From the NCBI GenBank assembly GCA_002328075.1, contig DCVT01000047.1, positions 1-47,893 of the forward strand: a stretch of 47,893 nt of DNA, written 5' to 3'. The stretch is from Anaerolineales bacterium UBA2181 (GTDB lineage Bacteria; Chloroflexota; Anaerolineae; Promineifilales; UBA4811). Each line of letters begins with the position of its first letter. Position 1 is the first letter of the stretch. Made by a program: the position numbers and the translations under genes. The notes beneath the pieces are model-generated. The model saw only the letters and a list, made by a program, of their open reading frames with translations, searched no databases and was not told where the DNA came from. This document shows, in pieces, positions 25,830-34,219 of the stretch.

Positions 25830-26857
25830 AAACCCCCGCCGCAGCCGGCCGGCCCTTGACCCGGTGGATTGCCAGTCGATCGCTCCTGCGTCGCCTGCAA
25901 CATCTGCAACACACGATCCATGACCGGCTCCAGCGGACCTCCAAGCGTGCATCCGGCGGCCGCCGCATGCCCCCCTCCTCCCAGGTTCAGAGCAACCCTG
26001 GAGACATCATATCCCGGTTTGGCCCTCAGGCTGATCTCCACTTCGCCGTTGTCCTTCTCCACAAAGCTGGCAGCGATGTCCGCCTCCCAGGCCGTATTGA
26101 GAAAAGCAACAATGCTGGCATCACCTTCAACTCCGTACCCGCCATCTCGACGATCCGCGGCCGAGGCATGCACCGACGCCACCCGCCCATCCAATCGGGC
26201 CGTTGACAGCAGCTGACCCCAGTACCGTATCTCCTCAAATGGCTTTCGGTTCACCGTCTGGCTCGTAATCAACGTAAGGTCGGCTCCCGCCTGCATCAAC
26301 TCGATGGCGGTACGCATGACTGTCGGCGTCACATTTGCAGTTCGAAAACAGAGGGTGTCAGTCACCAGGCCCGTGAGCAGAGCCAACGCCAACGGGGCGG
26401 TGATCGCAATGTCCCAGGAGAGGGCCAATCGGTACAAGACCTCAGTGGTGGCGGCAGCTTCCGCGTCCACCAGGTTCTCCACCCCAAAACAGGTGTTGGT
26501 TACGTGATGGTCGATGTTGACTAGAGGCGTGGACTCCATCCAGGCGTGTTTCAGCGTCTGGCCGCCGCGCGCAGCGTCGCTGCAATCCACGGTAATGATC
26601 AGGTCAAAGGGGTCGGCTGGCGAAACCGGCTCCAAGCGGTTCACGACCTGGCCAGACAGAGCGAGAAAGTGATAAGCTTCTGGCACCGGGTCGTCACAAG
26701 CCAGCGTCACATCGGACTTGCCCATATGGCCGAGGATCTGACCCATGCCGAACAGAGACCCAAAGGCATCGCCGTCAGGTGCGACGTGAGTTACAACGAC
26801 GACCCTGCCGGCCTGCAGAATGCGGTCTTGTGCGGCGCGCGCTGTCTCAGGCTTCAC
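25826..26857 (-). CDS. nrnA: DHH/DHHA1 phosphoesterase, NrnA type
   Basis: 343 aa. Metal motifs THVAPDGDAFGS (23-34), VDCSD and IDHHVTN are present, and the DHHA1 domain ends with GGGGHAAAAGC. The family degrades nanoRNA and/or dephosphorylates pAp. Overlaps rbfA by 4 bp upstream and truB by 4 bp downstream, so the three are translationally coupled. The last ~25 residues are glycine/proline rich. Confidence 0.92.
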   Translation of the reverse strand: MKPETARAAQDRILQAGRVVVVTHVAPDGDAFGSLFGMGQILGHMGKSDVTLACDDPVPEAYHFLALSGQVVNRLEPVSPADPFDLIITVDCSDAARGGQTLKHAWMESTPLVNIDHHVTNTCFGVENLVDAEAAATTEVLYRLALSWDIAITAPLALALLTGLVTDTLCFRTANVTPTVMRTAIELMQAGADLTLITSQTVNRKPFEEIRYWGQLLSTARLDGRVASVHASAADRRDGGYGVEGDASIVAFLNTAWEADIAASFVEKDNGEVEISLRAKPGYDVSRVALNLGGGGHAAAAGCTLGGPLEPVMDRVLQMLQATQERSTGNPPGQGPAGCGGGL

Positions 26858-27210
26858 TCCTCTTCCTCAGACAACGCCAGTGAGTCCAGCAACCTGGAGA
26901 TCTGCTCCCCGTGTTCTAGCGACGGGTCCCAGTGGAACAAAAGCTGTGGAACGCGGCGAAGCTGAATCCGACTGCCAATCTCGCTGCGCAGGAATCCCTT
27001 GGCCCCGTTCAAGGCCTCCAGCACCTCTTCCTGACGCGCCTCTTCCCCCATAGCGTTGACGTACACATTGGCATAAGCTAGGTCCCGGTCAATGGTCACC
27101 TCCGTGACCGTGACCAGTCGCAGCCTGGGATCCTTGACCTGTCTGAGGAGCAAGTTGCTCAACTCCTGCCGGATCCGGTCAGCAACCCTTGTCTGTCGTA
27201 TTGTAGCCAT
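26854..27210 (-). CDS. rbfA: Ribosome-binding factor A
   Basis: 118 aa. RVADRIRQELSNLLLRQVKDPRL and VTIDRDLAYANVYV are the RbfA KH-type signature; RRVPQLLFHWDPSLEHGEQISRLL is the conserved end. The start at 27210 fits homologues; the frame extends upstream without support. Acts in 30S maturation. The stop overlaps the nrnA start (ATGA). Confidence 0.94.
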   Translation of the reverse strand: MATIRQTRVADRIRQELSNLLLRQVKDPRLRLVTVTEVTIDRDLAYANVYVNAMGEEARQEEVLEALNGAKGFLRSEIGSRIQLRRVPQLLFHWDPSLEHGEQISRLLDSLALSEEEE

Positions 27211-27233
27211 CACTGCTTCCGATCCACCTCGTG

Positions 27234-29018
27234 CTAATTGATGCGCTCCACCACGTAACAATCGATGAGGTCACCTGCTGCCCAGGCATCCCAGCCCTTG
27301 AGCGACAACCCGCATTCGAATCCCATCCGGACCTCAGCAACATCCGCTTCAAATCGCTTCAGCGAAGCCAGGTCTCCGTCAGCAATCGCCTTCTCACCGC
27401 GCCAGACGCGGCAGTGCGCATTCCGGCGCAGCTCGCCTTCCCGGACGTAACATCCGGCCACATTGCCCGATCGGCGGATGTGAAACACAGCGCGAACCTC
27501 GGCGCGACCAACGACGACCTCGCCGTACTCTGGTTCCAGCAACCCGCGAAGCGCCTTGTCAACGTCTTCGATGAGTTTGTAGATGACATCATAGGTCCGG
27601 ATACTCGTGTGCCGTGCCTCTGCCACGTTGCGCGCCGCCGCATCGGCCGTCACACAAAAACCTAGCACAATGGCATCAGACGCTGCCGCCAGCGTGACGT
27701 CCGACTCGGTGATGTTGCCCGTGTCTGCCCGCAGAATGTCGACTTTGAGACCCTCGCTAGTCAGGTCATTAAGCGAGTTGAGGAGTGGCTCCAGCGATCC
27801 CTGCACATCCGCTTTGACAATCAGATTGAGGGATTTGGTCTCACCTGCCTGGAACCGGGCAAAGACTGCGTCCAGGCTGTACACCTCTGACTTTTCCGCC
27901 GCCCGCTCCAGCGCCAATCTGCGATCCGCAACAATCGCCTTGGCCTCGCGGTCGCTGGCAATCACCGCAAAGGACTCTCCCGCCTCTGGGACTGAGTCCA
28001 TTCCCATGACTTGCGCCGGTTCGGAGGGTCCGGCAGATGCAATCGGTTTGCCGCGAAAATCAAACATGGCGCGGATGCGGCCCCAATGGACGCCCGAACA
28101 GATGGTATCCCCCACCCGAAGCGTGCCGTTCTGTACCAACAGAGTCGCCAGGACGCCCTTGCTACGGTCCAACTCGGCCTCAATGACCGTGCCGATGGCC
28201 TTTCCTTTCGGATTGGCGCGGATATCAGTCTCCTCGGCCGTCAGTAGAATCGCCTCCAAGAGATCATCCAAACCCTGTCGGGTTCGGGCGGAAACCGGTA
28301 CAACCATCGTGGTCCCGCCCCATTCATCCGGGACCAGCCCCATCTCGGCCAGCTGCTGCTTGACGTGTTCAGGATTCGCGTTCAGACGATCAATCTTGTT
28401 GAGCGCAACGACGACTGGCACGCCCGCCGCCTTGGCGTGGTCGTAAGCCTCGCGGGTTTGAGGCATCACGCCATCGTCCGCTGCCACGACCAGCACTGCG
28501 ATGTCCGTAGCCTGAGCCCCGCGCGCCCGCATGGCAGTGAACGCCTGATGGCCAGGCGTGTCCAAGAAGGTGATCATTTTCCCTTCATGTTCAATCTGAT
28601 AGGCGCCAATGTGTTGTGTGATCCCGCCGGCTTCTCCGGCCTGGACATTCGTGTGCCGAATGGCATCCAGGAGCGAGGTCTTGCCGTGGTCCACATGTCC
28701 CAGCATAGTGATGACCGGCGCCCGCCACTGTAGATCACGCTCCTTTTCCTTCCCGATGGCCTGACGCCAATCCGCGCGGCCAATCTCGGCCGCCGCTTCC
28801 TCCTCCTGTTCCAGTACAGCAGTCAGAGACACGGCCTCAAAGCCCATCTCCTCCGCCACAATGGCTGCCGTATCATAGTCGATCTGTTGATTGATGCTGG
28901 CAATAATGCCATTGCTCATCAGCTCTTTGATGATGTTGATTGAGCTGACTCCCAGCAGATTGCCCAAATCGCGTACCGTCAGGGAACTGGGTAATTCGAC
29001 CCTTGGTCTCTCGGCCAA
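27234..29018 (-). CDS. infB: Translation initiation factor IF-2 (short form)
   Basis: 594 aa. IF2_N-like start (LTVRDLGNLLGVSSINIIKELMSNG, 13-37), then G1 GHVDHGKT (107-114), DTPGH and NKID, then domains II, III and IV (CxVxxGxL-type C-terminal half). The long charged N-terminal extension of many IF-2 proteins is missing, leaving about the minimal form. It places initiator tRNA on the ribosome. Lies 18 bp after rnpM. Confidence 0.95.
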   Translation of the reverse strand: MAERPRVELPSSLTVRDLGNLLGVSSINIIKELMSNGIIASINQQIDYDTAAIVAEEMGFEAVSLTAVLEQEEEAAAEIGRADWRQAIGKEKERDLQWRAPVITMLGHVDHGKTSLLDAIRHTNVQAGEAGGITQHIGAYQIEHEGKMITFLDTPGHQAFTAMRARGAQATDIAVLVVAADDGVMPQTREAYDHAKAAGVPVVVALNKIDRLNANPEHVKQQLAEMGLVPDEWGGTTMVVPVSARTRQGLDDLLEAILLTAEETDIRANPKGKAIGTVIEAELDRSKGVLATLLVQNGTLRVGDTICSGVHWGRIRAMFDFRGKPIASAGPSEPAQVMGMDSVPEAGESFAVIASDREAKAIVADRRLALERAAEKSEVYSLDAVFARFQAGETKSLNLIVKADVQGSLEPLLNSLNDLTSEGLKVDILRADTGNITESDVTLAAASDAIVLGFCVTADAAARNVAEARHTSIRTYDVIYKLIEDVDKALRGLLEPEYGEVVVGRAEVRAVFHIRRSGNVAGCYVREGELRRNAHCRVWRGEKAIADGDLASLKRFEADVAEVRMGFECGLSLKGWDAWAAGDLIDCYVVERIN

Positions 29019-29036
29019 CTCAACCTCCTGCGCGTC

Positions 29037-29384
29037 TCAATTGCTCAGCTTCTCGCTGGAATCCGACTCGCCCGGCGAACGCCCAGTCGGATTGAGCTGG
29101 GTCTGCCAGGCCACCCTCAGCGCCACCTTGGCGCTCTCGTTTACGTCCCGACGCAGTGCCCGCGCCAGATTCGTGTCTCGCGCACTCAGCACCTTGTCCC
29201 AGCAAACCGGGTTCTGGCAAAGATACGCTCCACGGCCAGCCCGTTTGCCCGTTGGATCGATGATCAGGTCACCTTCAGTAGATCCAACGATTCGCACTAA
29301 CGAACGCTTGCCACCCGATTGCCCGCAAGCGATGCACGTTCGGATGGGAACGTGTTTTCGCCGAACTTGCTTTTTCGCGGTCAA
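29037..29384 (-). CDS. rnpM: YlxR/RnpM family RNA-binding protein
   Basis: 115 aa. The YlxR signature VPIRTCIACGQSGGKRSLVRIV and KRAGRGAYLCQNPVCW is complete. Family members bind RNA; in Bacillus it modulates RNase P (established for that protein, not tested here). The last ~20 residues are a hydrophilic tail. It sits between nusA (20 bp) and infB, its usual place; ylxQ is absent. Confidence 0.92.
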   Translation of the reverse strand: MTAKKQVRRKHVPIRTCIACGQSGGKRSLVRIVGSTEGDLIIDPTGKRAGRGAYLCQNPVCWDKVLSARDTNLARALRRDVNESAKVALRVAWQTQLNPTGRSPGESDSSEKLSN

Positions 29385-29404
29385 GACTCCCTCGGCCGTT
29401 CTGG

Positions 29405-31399
29405 CTAATCCTGATCATCCCAGCCATCAGGCACGGCACGTTTGGGCTTGGCCGGACCTGGTCGGGCGGGCGGCCCCCCTGCCCGGTCCTTGCGCTTCTT
29501 GTCACGCTTGCGCCGCCCAAACAGATCGTCCTCTCCCTCTTCTTTGCGAGCGGGGGCAATCACGGGTTTGAACGGCACCTGGCCCGGTTTTTGCTTTGCA
29601 GGAGCGGCCGGTTTGGCCGGTGCGGTAGGCGATTCACGGCGCAGCGGCGCTTCCACAGGCCGGACCTCTGCACTCATGACAGGAATCTGAATCTCGGGCG
29701 GCGGTTCCTCATAGAGCGCCACCGGTGTCACGTATTCCTCCACCATTTCCGGTTGCTCCGGTTGCTCCGGTTCTTCCGACACCGGCTGTGGCTGCTCGGC
29801 AGCGGGCGTCACAACCGCGGCTGCTTGAGGTTCACTGACCGGCTCCTCAACTTTCGCCGGTTCCACTGCCCTCAGTTCGGTGTCCGCCAACCGTTGCTCC
29901 AGCTCTTCAGGAGTAGCCGGCAGCTCGCTGGTTTCCAGCGCCCGTTTAATTTCCGCCAACTGGTCAGCCTCAAGACGGGCCCGAATCCGGAGTTGGTCTG
30001 GATTGTGATTCACGAGCGCCACCACGTTGCCCACCGACTCAAACCCGTGCGTCTCCAAGGCATTCTGCACCGGCTCACTCAGTGACAACATAGCGACGGG
30101 CATCTGGTAATAGAGCACTGGAACTGCTCGACGTGCCGTTTCCTCCGCCCTACGTTCAGCTTCATCTTGTTCGGCAAAGCGGCCCTCCACGAGGTCAACC
30201 AACCGGTTCAGGGTGTTGAAATCCTCGGCAGTAATCGGCCGTCCAGCTTGTTTCTTGGCCAGGATAATGGCCGTCTGTTCGAGCAGCGGAGAACCATGTG
30301 GGATCAGGCCGGCCACCAAGGGATGGTCCAGTTTCTCCAACGCCTCCGCGGCAGCTTCGGTGAGGCTCTTGATATCAATCCGCCAGCCGGTCAGCTTGGC
30401 GGCCAAGCGCGCGTTCTGACCCTCACGGCCGATGGCCAATGAGAGTTGATCGTCTGCCACGATGACGGTCGCAGTCTTGCCGTTCGGTGAGTTCGGATGA
30501 ACATAAACCTGTGCCACCCGAGCCGGACTAAGCGATTTGGCGATGAAAAGGCGTGGGTCCGCATTCCACTCAATGACATCGATTTTTTCATCATGGAGTT
30601 CACGCACGATGCTCTGGATGCGCACACCCTTGAGGCCCACGCACGCCCCCACTGGGTCCACTCCGTCCTGCAAAGCTGCTACCGCAACCTTGGATCTTTG
30701 CCCTGCTTCGCGCGCAACGTTCTTGATCTCCACCAGACCGTTGTAGATTTCTGGCACTTCCAGCTCTAGCATGCGCCGCAGCATGTTGCGGTGGTTGCGC
30801 GATACAATGATGCTCGGACCGCGACTGGAGCGTTTGACCTCCAGCACGTAGGCTCGCACTCGGTCTTTCGTTTGATACCGTTCGCCCGGCACCTGTTGGC
30901 TGCGCGGCAGGATGGCTTCCGTCCGTCCGAGCCCGATAGTCACCGCCTGACTCGTGACGCTCTGTACGGTCCCATTCACGATCTCGCCTTCCCGACCGGA
31001 GAAATCGTCATAAAGTTGATCGCGCTCCGCCTCCCGAATCCGCTGCAGAATGACCTGTTTGGCCGTCTGGGCCGAGATACGTCCAAAGTCCTCTGGTGTG
31101 CTGTCCACCATGACCGTCTCGCCAAGCACGGCCGACTCCAGGCCCAGTTTTCGCAACGATTTGATGGCGACCTCGGTACGGCTGTCCTGTACCGACTCAA
31201 CCACCTCCTTCTCGGCCAGGATGGTTGCTGTACCGGTCAAGGGATCGATCTTGGCAGTGATGTTTTGGAGGTTACTGACCCCGATGTTTCGCCGAAAAGC
31301 CGAAACCAGGGCAGACTCGATCGCCTCCAACACTACGTCCTTGGAGAGACCTCTCTGTTCACAGATCTCATTGAATGCCAGCAGGAACTCGCTCTTCAT
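29405..31399 (-). CDS. nusA: NusA with long low-complexity C-terminal extension
   Basis: 664 aa. N-terminal domain (1-130), S1 domain (GREGEIVNGTVQSVTSQAVTIG), KH1 and KH2 (DPVGACVGLKGVRIQSIV, AIGREGQNARLAAKLTGW). After a helix-hairpin-like region (about 430-495), a ~165-residue tail rich in Pro, Glu, Ala and Lys ends in GRRKRDKKRKD and an acidic WDDQD. The tail is probably disordered. First gene of the seven-gene operon; rimP, which usually precedes nusA, is not here. It acts in pausing, termination and antitermination, and could act on the hairpin leader of its own operon (inference). Confidence 0.94.
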   Translation of the reverse strand: MKSEFLLAFNEICEQRGLSKDVVLEAIESALVSAFRRNIGVSNLQNITAKIDPLTGTATILAEKEVVESVQDSRTEVAIKSLRKLGLESAVLGETVMVDSTPEDFGRISAQTAKQVILQRIREAERDQLYDDFSGREGEIVNGTVQSVTSQAVTIGLGRTEAILPRSQQVPGERYQTKDRVRAYVLEVKRSSRGPSIIVSRNHRNMLRRMLELEVPEIYNGLVEIKNVAREAGQRSKVAVAALQDGVDPVGACVGLKGVRIQSIVRELHDEKIDVIEWNADPRLFIAKSLSPARVAQVYVHPNSPNGKTATVIVADDQLSLAIGREGQNARLAAKLTGWRIDIKSLTEAAAEALEKLDHPLVAGLIPHGSPLLEQTAIILAKKQAGRPITAEDFNTLNRLVDLVEGRFAEQDEAERRAEETARRAVPVLYYQMPVAMLSLSEPVQNALETHGFESVGNVVALVNHNPDQLRIRARLEADQLAEIKRALETSELPATPEELEQRLADTELRAVEPAKVEEPVSEPQAAAVVTPAAEQPQPVSEEPEQPEQPEMVEEYVTPVALYEEPPPEIQIPVMSAEVRPVEAPLRRESPTAPAKPAAPAKQKPGQVPFKPVIAPARKEEGEDDLFGRRKRDKKRKDRAGGPPARPGPAKPKRAVPDGWDDQD

Positions 31400-31440
31400 T
31401 CTTATTCTCTGATGTCAGGATTCCAGTCCCATATAAACAG

Positions 31441-31463
31441 AAAAGTGGGGCCGGCCCACTTTT
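31441..31463 (-). promoter_or_regulatory. Leader hairpin of the nusA operon
   Basis: A 9-bp perfect stem AAAAGTGGG / CCCACTTTT with a 5-nt GC loop; in the minus sense the stem ends in TTTT and continues CTGTTT. It lies between the predicted promoter (31492-31520) and the nusA ATG (31399). It is terminator-like, so an attenuator is possible. Confidence 0.6.
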
Positions 31464-31491
31464 CCACAAAACCCTATCAGAAACTGTCAAT

Positions 31492-31520
31492 ATTATAGCA
31501 CGTAACCTTTAGGTGCGCAA
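31492..31520 (-). promoter_or_regulatory. Promoter of the nusA operon
   Basis: In the minus sense: TTGCGC (31520-31515), 17 bp, TATAAT (31497-31492). The leader is about 85 nt. Confidence 0.6.
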
Positions 31521-31528
31521 CCCAGGTT

Positions 31529-32374
31529 TTACCGACAATCGGTCCGATCCACAACAATGTTGCCGTACAACTTGCGCAAGTTCGCCGAATGAAGGTCCAC
31601 CACCAAGCCGTTCATCGGGATGCGGGATTTCCCACAACTCTCGATACTGATCTGTTTCAGGGCATCTACGCCGTCGCCCCGTTGCGCCAGCTGAGCCACC
31701 TTTTTTTGAATCGTGCGTAGATAGCGTATGTCACCATCGATCGTGTGGTTAATCTCGCCACGCAATATCACCTCGCCATGCCCTTGAACCACATTATCCA
31801 CGGGCATGCTGGCTACCAGGCGAAGTGAATTGATCAAACACTCCGGGTCCCCATCGATGAGCGTGGGTACAGGCATCACCGTGTCAGAGGCAAACAACAC
31901 ACGGTCCTCCGGCACCAACACGATGACCGAATCTTGGCTGTGCCCAGGAGACGGAATCAATTGGACCGTTTTGCCGCCCAAATGCAGGTTGAGGCAGCCC
32001 TCTTCCAGAACGATATCGGGCAATACCACAAAGATGTCTGCCAGCTCCGGCACCTGTGCTTGAGACTGCTCCAGACCCGCCCGGCCGATCGTGTCCAACA
32101 ACCGGCGGCATGCAGAATGGGCGACAACCGCCGCATCAGGAAAAAGACAGGTGCCGATGGTATGGTCGGCGTGGTAATGGGTGTTGACAACATACCGCAC
32201 CGGGCTGTGCAGCCGCCGCTCGACCATTTCCTTCAGTTCGAGCGTCTCCTGCGGAAACGGCAACGTGTCGATCAGTATCGTTCCGGCCGGCGTGACAACT
32301 GCCCCGGCTGTGACCTGAGCATACAGGTCGCTGGTAAAAACATAGATATCGTCCGCTACACGTTCCCGTTGCAT
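31529..32374 (-). CDS. Metallo-beta-lactamase fold hydrolase
   Basis: 281 aa. Metal motif THYHADHT (65-72), then PGHSQDS, the FASDTV aspartate and the late GHGE histidine: a full set of MBL ligands. No signal peptide. It resembles the MBL-fold group that includes glyoxalase-II-like and quinoprotein-relay-type hydrolases; the substrate cannot be named. It has its own promoter (32419-32448) with a small leader hairpin (TGCGCTT-TCC-AAGCGCA, 32391-32407) and lies downstream of the 6S-like RNA. Confidence 0.85.
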   Translation of the reverse strand: MQRERVADDIYVFTSDLYAQVTAGAVVTPAGTILIDTLPFPQETLELKEMVERRLHSPVRYVVNTHYHADHTIGTCLFPDAAVVAHSACRRLLDTIGRAGLEQSQAQVPELADIFVVLPDIVLEEGCLNLHLGGKTVQLIPSPGHSQDSVIVLVPEDRVLFASDTVMPVPTLIDGDPECLINSLRLVASMPVDNVVQGHGEVILRGEINHTIDGDIRYLRTIQKKVAQLAQRGDGVDALKQISIESCGKSRIPMNGLVVDLHSANLRKLYGNIVVDRTDCR

Positions 32375-32418
32375 TCAACATCTCCGCCGATGCGCTTTCC
32401 AAGCGCAGGGCGCGCAAG

Positions 32419-32448
32419 AGAATAACACAAAGCTCAGTCCGGTGTCAA
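32419..32448 (-). promoter_or_regulatory. Promoter of the MBL gene
   Basis: In the minus sense: TTGACA (32448-32443), 18 bp, TATTCT (32424-32419), with a TGT extended -10. It begins right after the T run of the upstream RNA's terminator. Confidence 0.6.
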
Positions 32449-32451
32449 GGC

Positions 32452-32480
32452 AAAAAAAGACCCCTGAAGCTTCAGGGGTC
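32452..32480 (-). terminator. Strong intrinsic terminator of the structured RNA
   Basis: A perfect 22-nt palindrome (32459-32480, arms GACCCCTGAAG / CTTCAGGGGTC) is followed in the minus sense by seven T (32458-32452). It has no T run in the plus sense, so it ends a minus-strand transcript. Confidence 0.93.
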
Positions 32481-32664
32481 CCATGAATCCGCCCCCACCA
32501 TGCCGTGTGTCGACCGGTTTTGAACCTGCTGTCGCAGGTGGGTGACCTCTGGAGAGGCAGTGCCTTGCGTTGCCGCTACCGCACACGCTCCCGTATTGTG
32601 GTCCCCTATTGAGCAAATTGTTGGCTCAAAACGTTTCGCGACATCACGCACATGGTAGGGTGCT
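32452..32664 (-). ncRNA. ssrS: 6S-like regulatory RNA
   Basis: About 210 nt with its own promoter and terminator and no supported ORF. It folds as a long rod. Closing stem: CCCTACCATG (32660-32651) with 32493-32502, then CGTG-(A)-TGTCG (32648-32639) with 32504-32512; then GTTTTGAGCC (32632-32623) with 32517-32526. Next comes an open bubble of 16 nt (32622-32607) against 13 nt (32527-32539), then GGGGACC (32606-32600) with 32540-32547 and a branched apical arm. A rod with a central bubble at about 200 nt is the shape of 6S RNA, which mimics an open promoter and binds sigma70 RNA polymerase. The SRP motif GGAAG...AGCAG and RNase P length are absent. The call rests on a hand-made fold. Confidence 0.65.
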
Positions 32665-32670
32665 ACCCAT

Positions 32671-32699
32671 ACTATATCACACTCCTGGATGTGTGGCAA
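32671..32699 (-). promoter_or_regulatory. Promoter of the 6S-like RNA
   Basis: In the minus sense: TTGCCA (32699-32694), 17 bp, TATAGT (32676-32671). The predicted start near 32664 fits the 5' end of the closing stem. Confidence 0.75.
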
Positions 32700-32778
32700 A
32701 TTCGCCTAGAATGTCAATCACAGGAAAAAGCCGCTGATGCGAGAACCAAACAACGCCGTCACGATGATTGAAACGACT

Positions 32779-33498
32779 TTAGCCGATCCCATAGACCGGA
32801 ATGGCGGCGCCGTGGATCGCACGAGCGGCGTCTGAGGCCAGGAAGAGAATGACTTCCGCCAGCGCTTCCGGAGACACCCATTTCCGAGTATCGGCTCTTG
32901 GCATTGCTTGCCGGTTGGGCGGCGTATCGATAGTGCTAGGCAGAACGCAGTTCACGTTAATGCCGCTGGTCTTCAACTCGGCCGACATGCTCTCGGTGAG
33001 GCGAATCACAGCCGCCTTGGAAGCGCTGTAGGCTGCTATCCGGGCGCCGCCCTGTAGCGCCGCCCGGGCCGCCACATTCACGATTTTCCCCCGGCCGCGC
33101 TCAATCATGTGTGGTGACAACGCTCGGCTTGTCACCAGGGCCGTTCGCAGGTTCATGTTGAACATCACCTCCCAGTCGTCAAGTGGCGCCTCGTGCGTCG
33201 GCTTGTCGCCGCGGTATCCGCCAGCCGCGTTGATCAGGATATCCACATGACCGAAACGCCCAATAGCCTCAGCCACCATGGCCTCCACTGCCACGGAATC
33301 GCCCAGATCGACCGCTCCGGCAAAATGGGCGTCGGCTGAACCCTCCAGGTGGGGATACAGCGTCGAAAAATGCTCGTTACCGGCTCGGTCCACCAGAACC
33401 AACCTGGCTCCGGCGCCCATAAAGGCGTGGCTGAGGGCCTGGCCGAGGTTTCCTGCTGCGCCAGTGATGATCGCAACCCTGCCAGAGAGATCCGCCAT
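32779..33498 (-). CDS. Short-chain dehydrogenase/reductase
   Basis: 239 aa Rossmann protein. Cofactor motif TGAAGNLG (12-19), Asp37 after the second strand (favours NAD), NAAG (90-93) and active-site YSASK (Tyr157, Lys161). The catalytic Ser usually 13 residues before the Tyr is Ala144 here (NVAARAAL), seen in some SDR groups but worth noting. A GGGAGGAG ribosome site precedes the ATG. The substrate is unknown. Its own promoter lies at 33579-33607. Confidence 0.87.
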   Translation of the reverse strand: MADLSGRVAIITGAAGNLGQALSHAFMGAGARLVLVDRAGNEHFSTLYPHLEGSADAHFAGAVDLGDSVAVEAMVAEAIGRFGHVDILINAAGGYRGDKPTHEAPLDDWEVMFNMNLRTALVTSRALSPHMIERGRGKIVNVAARAALQGGARIAAYSASKAAVIRLTESMSAELKTSGINVNCVLPSTIDTPPNRQAMPRADTRKWVSPEALAEVILFLASDAARAIHGAAIPVYGIG

Positions 33499-33578
33499 GA
33501 CTTGCTCCTCCCTTCATATCCTCATCTCTTGCTTCTGCCGATGACCGGCCTAACACCGTGTCCCTTGGGTCTCAGCTC

Positions 33579-33607
33579 ATTATGATGGTACCGACCGGCG
33601 GCGTCAA
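33579..33607 (-). promoter_or_regulatory. Promoter of the SDR gene
   Basis: In the minus sense: TTGACG (33607-33602), 17 bp, CATAAT (33584-33579). The leader is about 75 nt. Confidence 0.65.
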
Positions 33608-34118
33608 GCCCAAATCGAAGCACAGGGCCACCCGGCGAATACGCGACCTGACCGATTCTAGTGTTCCGACACGCTTGCACCGCTCGGTGGTCTGGGAAGC
33701 TAACCAGGCCTGAGTTGCGACGAGTAGTACTCGTCGCCGGCGCAGGTCATCGCCGTGCCGCCTGCAGAGTCAACCGCCGTTGGCCGAGGTCAGGGGAAGC
33801 CGGTCGGAGAGCAGGTAGTGGGTAAAGCCATGTCTTTGGTCGGCAGCGGGCAGCCTTTGATGTATAACATCAGTGTCCGGCCGGTGTGGCGGCCGAGGCC
33901 GACGCGGTCGCTCTTGAACCGCGCCCTGTGGGAGTTGGCAGACCTGGCTTGAAGGTTATCAGACTGAACACGATGGCTGAGCTGCGCCACGCGCTCGTGA
34001 TGTGCATGAGGGCGTGGTTTCTCAGGTGCTCAAGGAGTCTCCACGCTCCGGCAAATTGCCGGCCTGGTTCAGGCTCACCGCCCACCAAATTTGCTGGGCT
34101 GGGTTTCGGCCGGGGTTC
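33608..34118. other. 510-bp spacer without a recognisable gene
   Basis: Several short overlapping ORFs (up to about 105 codons) exist on both strands, but none has a ribosome site or any protein I recognise. The only clear structure is the perfect palindrome at 33717-33737. It could hold a decayed gene. Confidence 0.5.
33717..33737. promoter_or_regulatory. Perfect 10-bp inverted repeat
   Basis: Arms GCGACGAGTA and TACTCGTCGC are separated by a single G, making a 21-bp palindrome in otherwise featureless DNA. The 1-nt centre suits a dimeric protein site better than an RNA hairpin. Confidence 0.5.
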
Positions 34119-34146
34119 TTGACAATTGACAAACGACACGTACGAT
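34119..34146 (+). promoter_or_regulatory. Promoter of the membrane protein gene
   Basis: TTGACA (34119-34124), 16 bp, TACGAT (34141-34146). A second TTGACA overlaps at 34126-34131. Confidence 0.55.
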
Positions 34147-34219
34147 AGGTTGTATGCCCAGGCCACAAAGGCTTGGAAAGTGACCACAGGACCCCGCTAG
34201 ACGGAAGGAGAGAAAAGCG

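Noticed and set aside
32452..32664. The structured RNA as SRP RNA, RNase P or tmRNA
   Set aside because: The SRP tetraloop and GGAAG/AGCAG motifs are missing, and the length is too short for RNase P or tmRNA.
33608..34118. Possible decayed transposase in the gene-free stretch
   Set aside because: No reading frame gives a recognisable transposase motif and no terminal repeats are seen.
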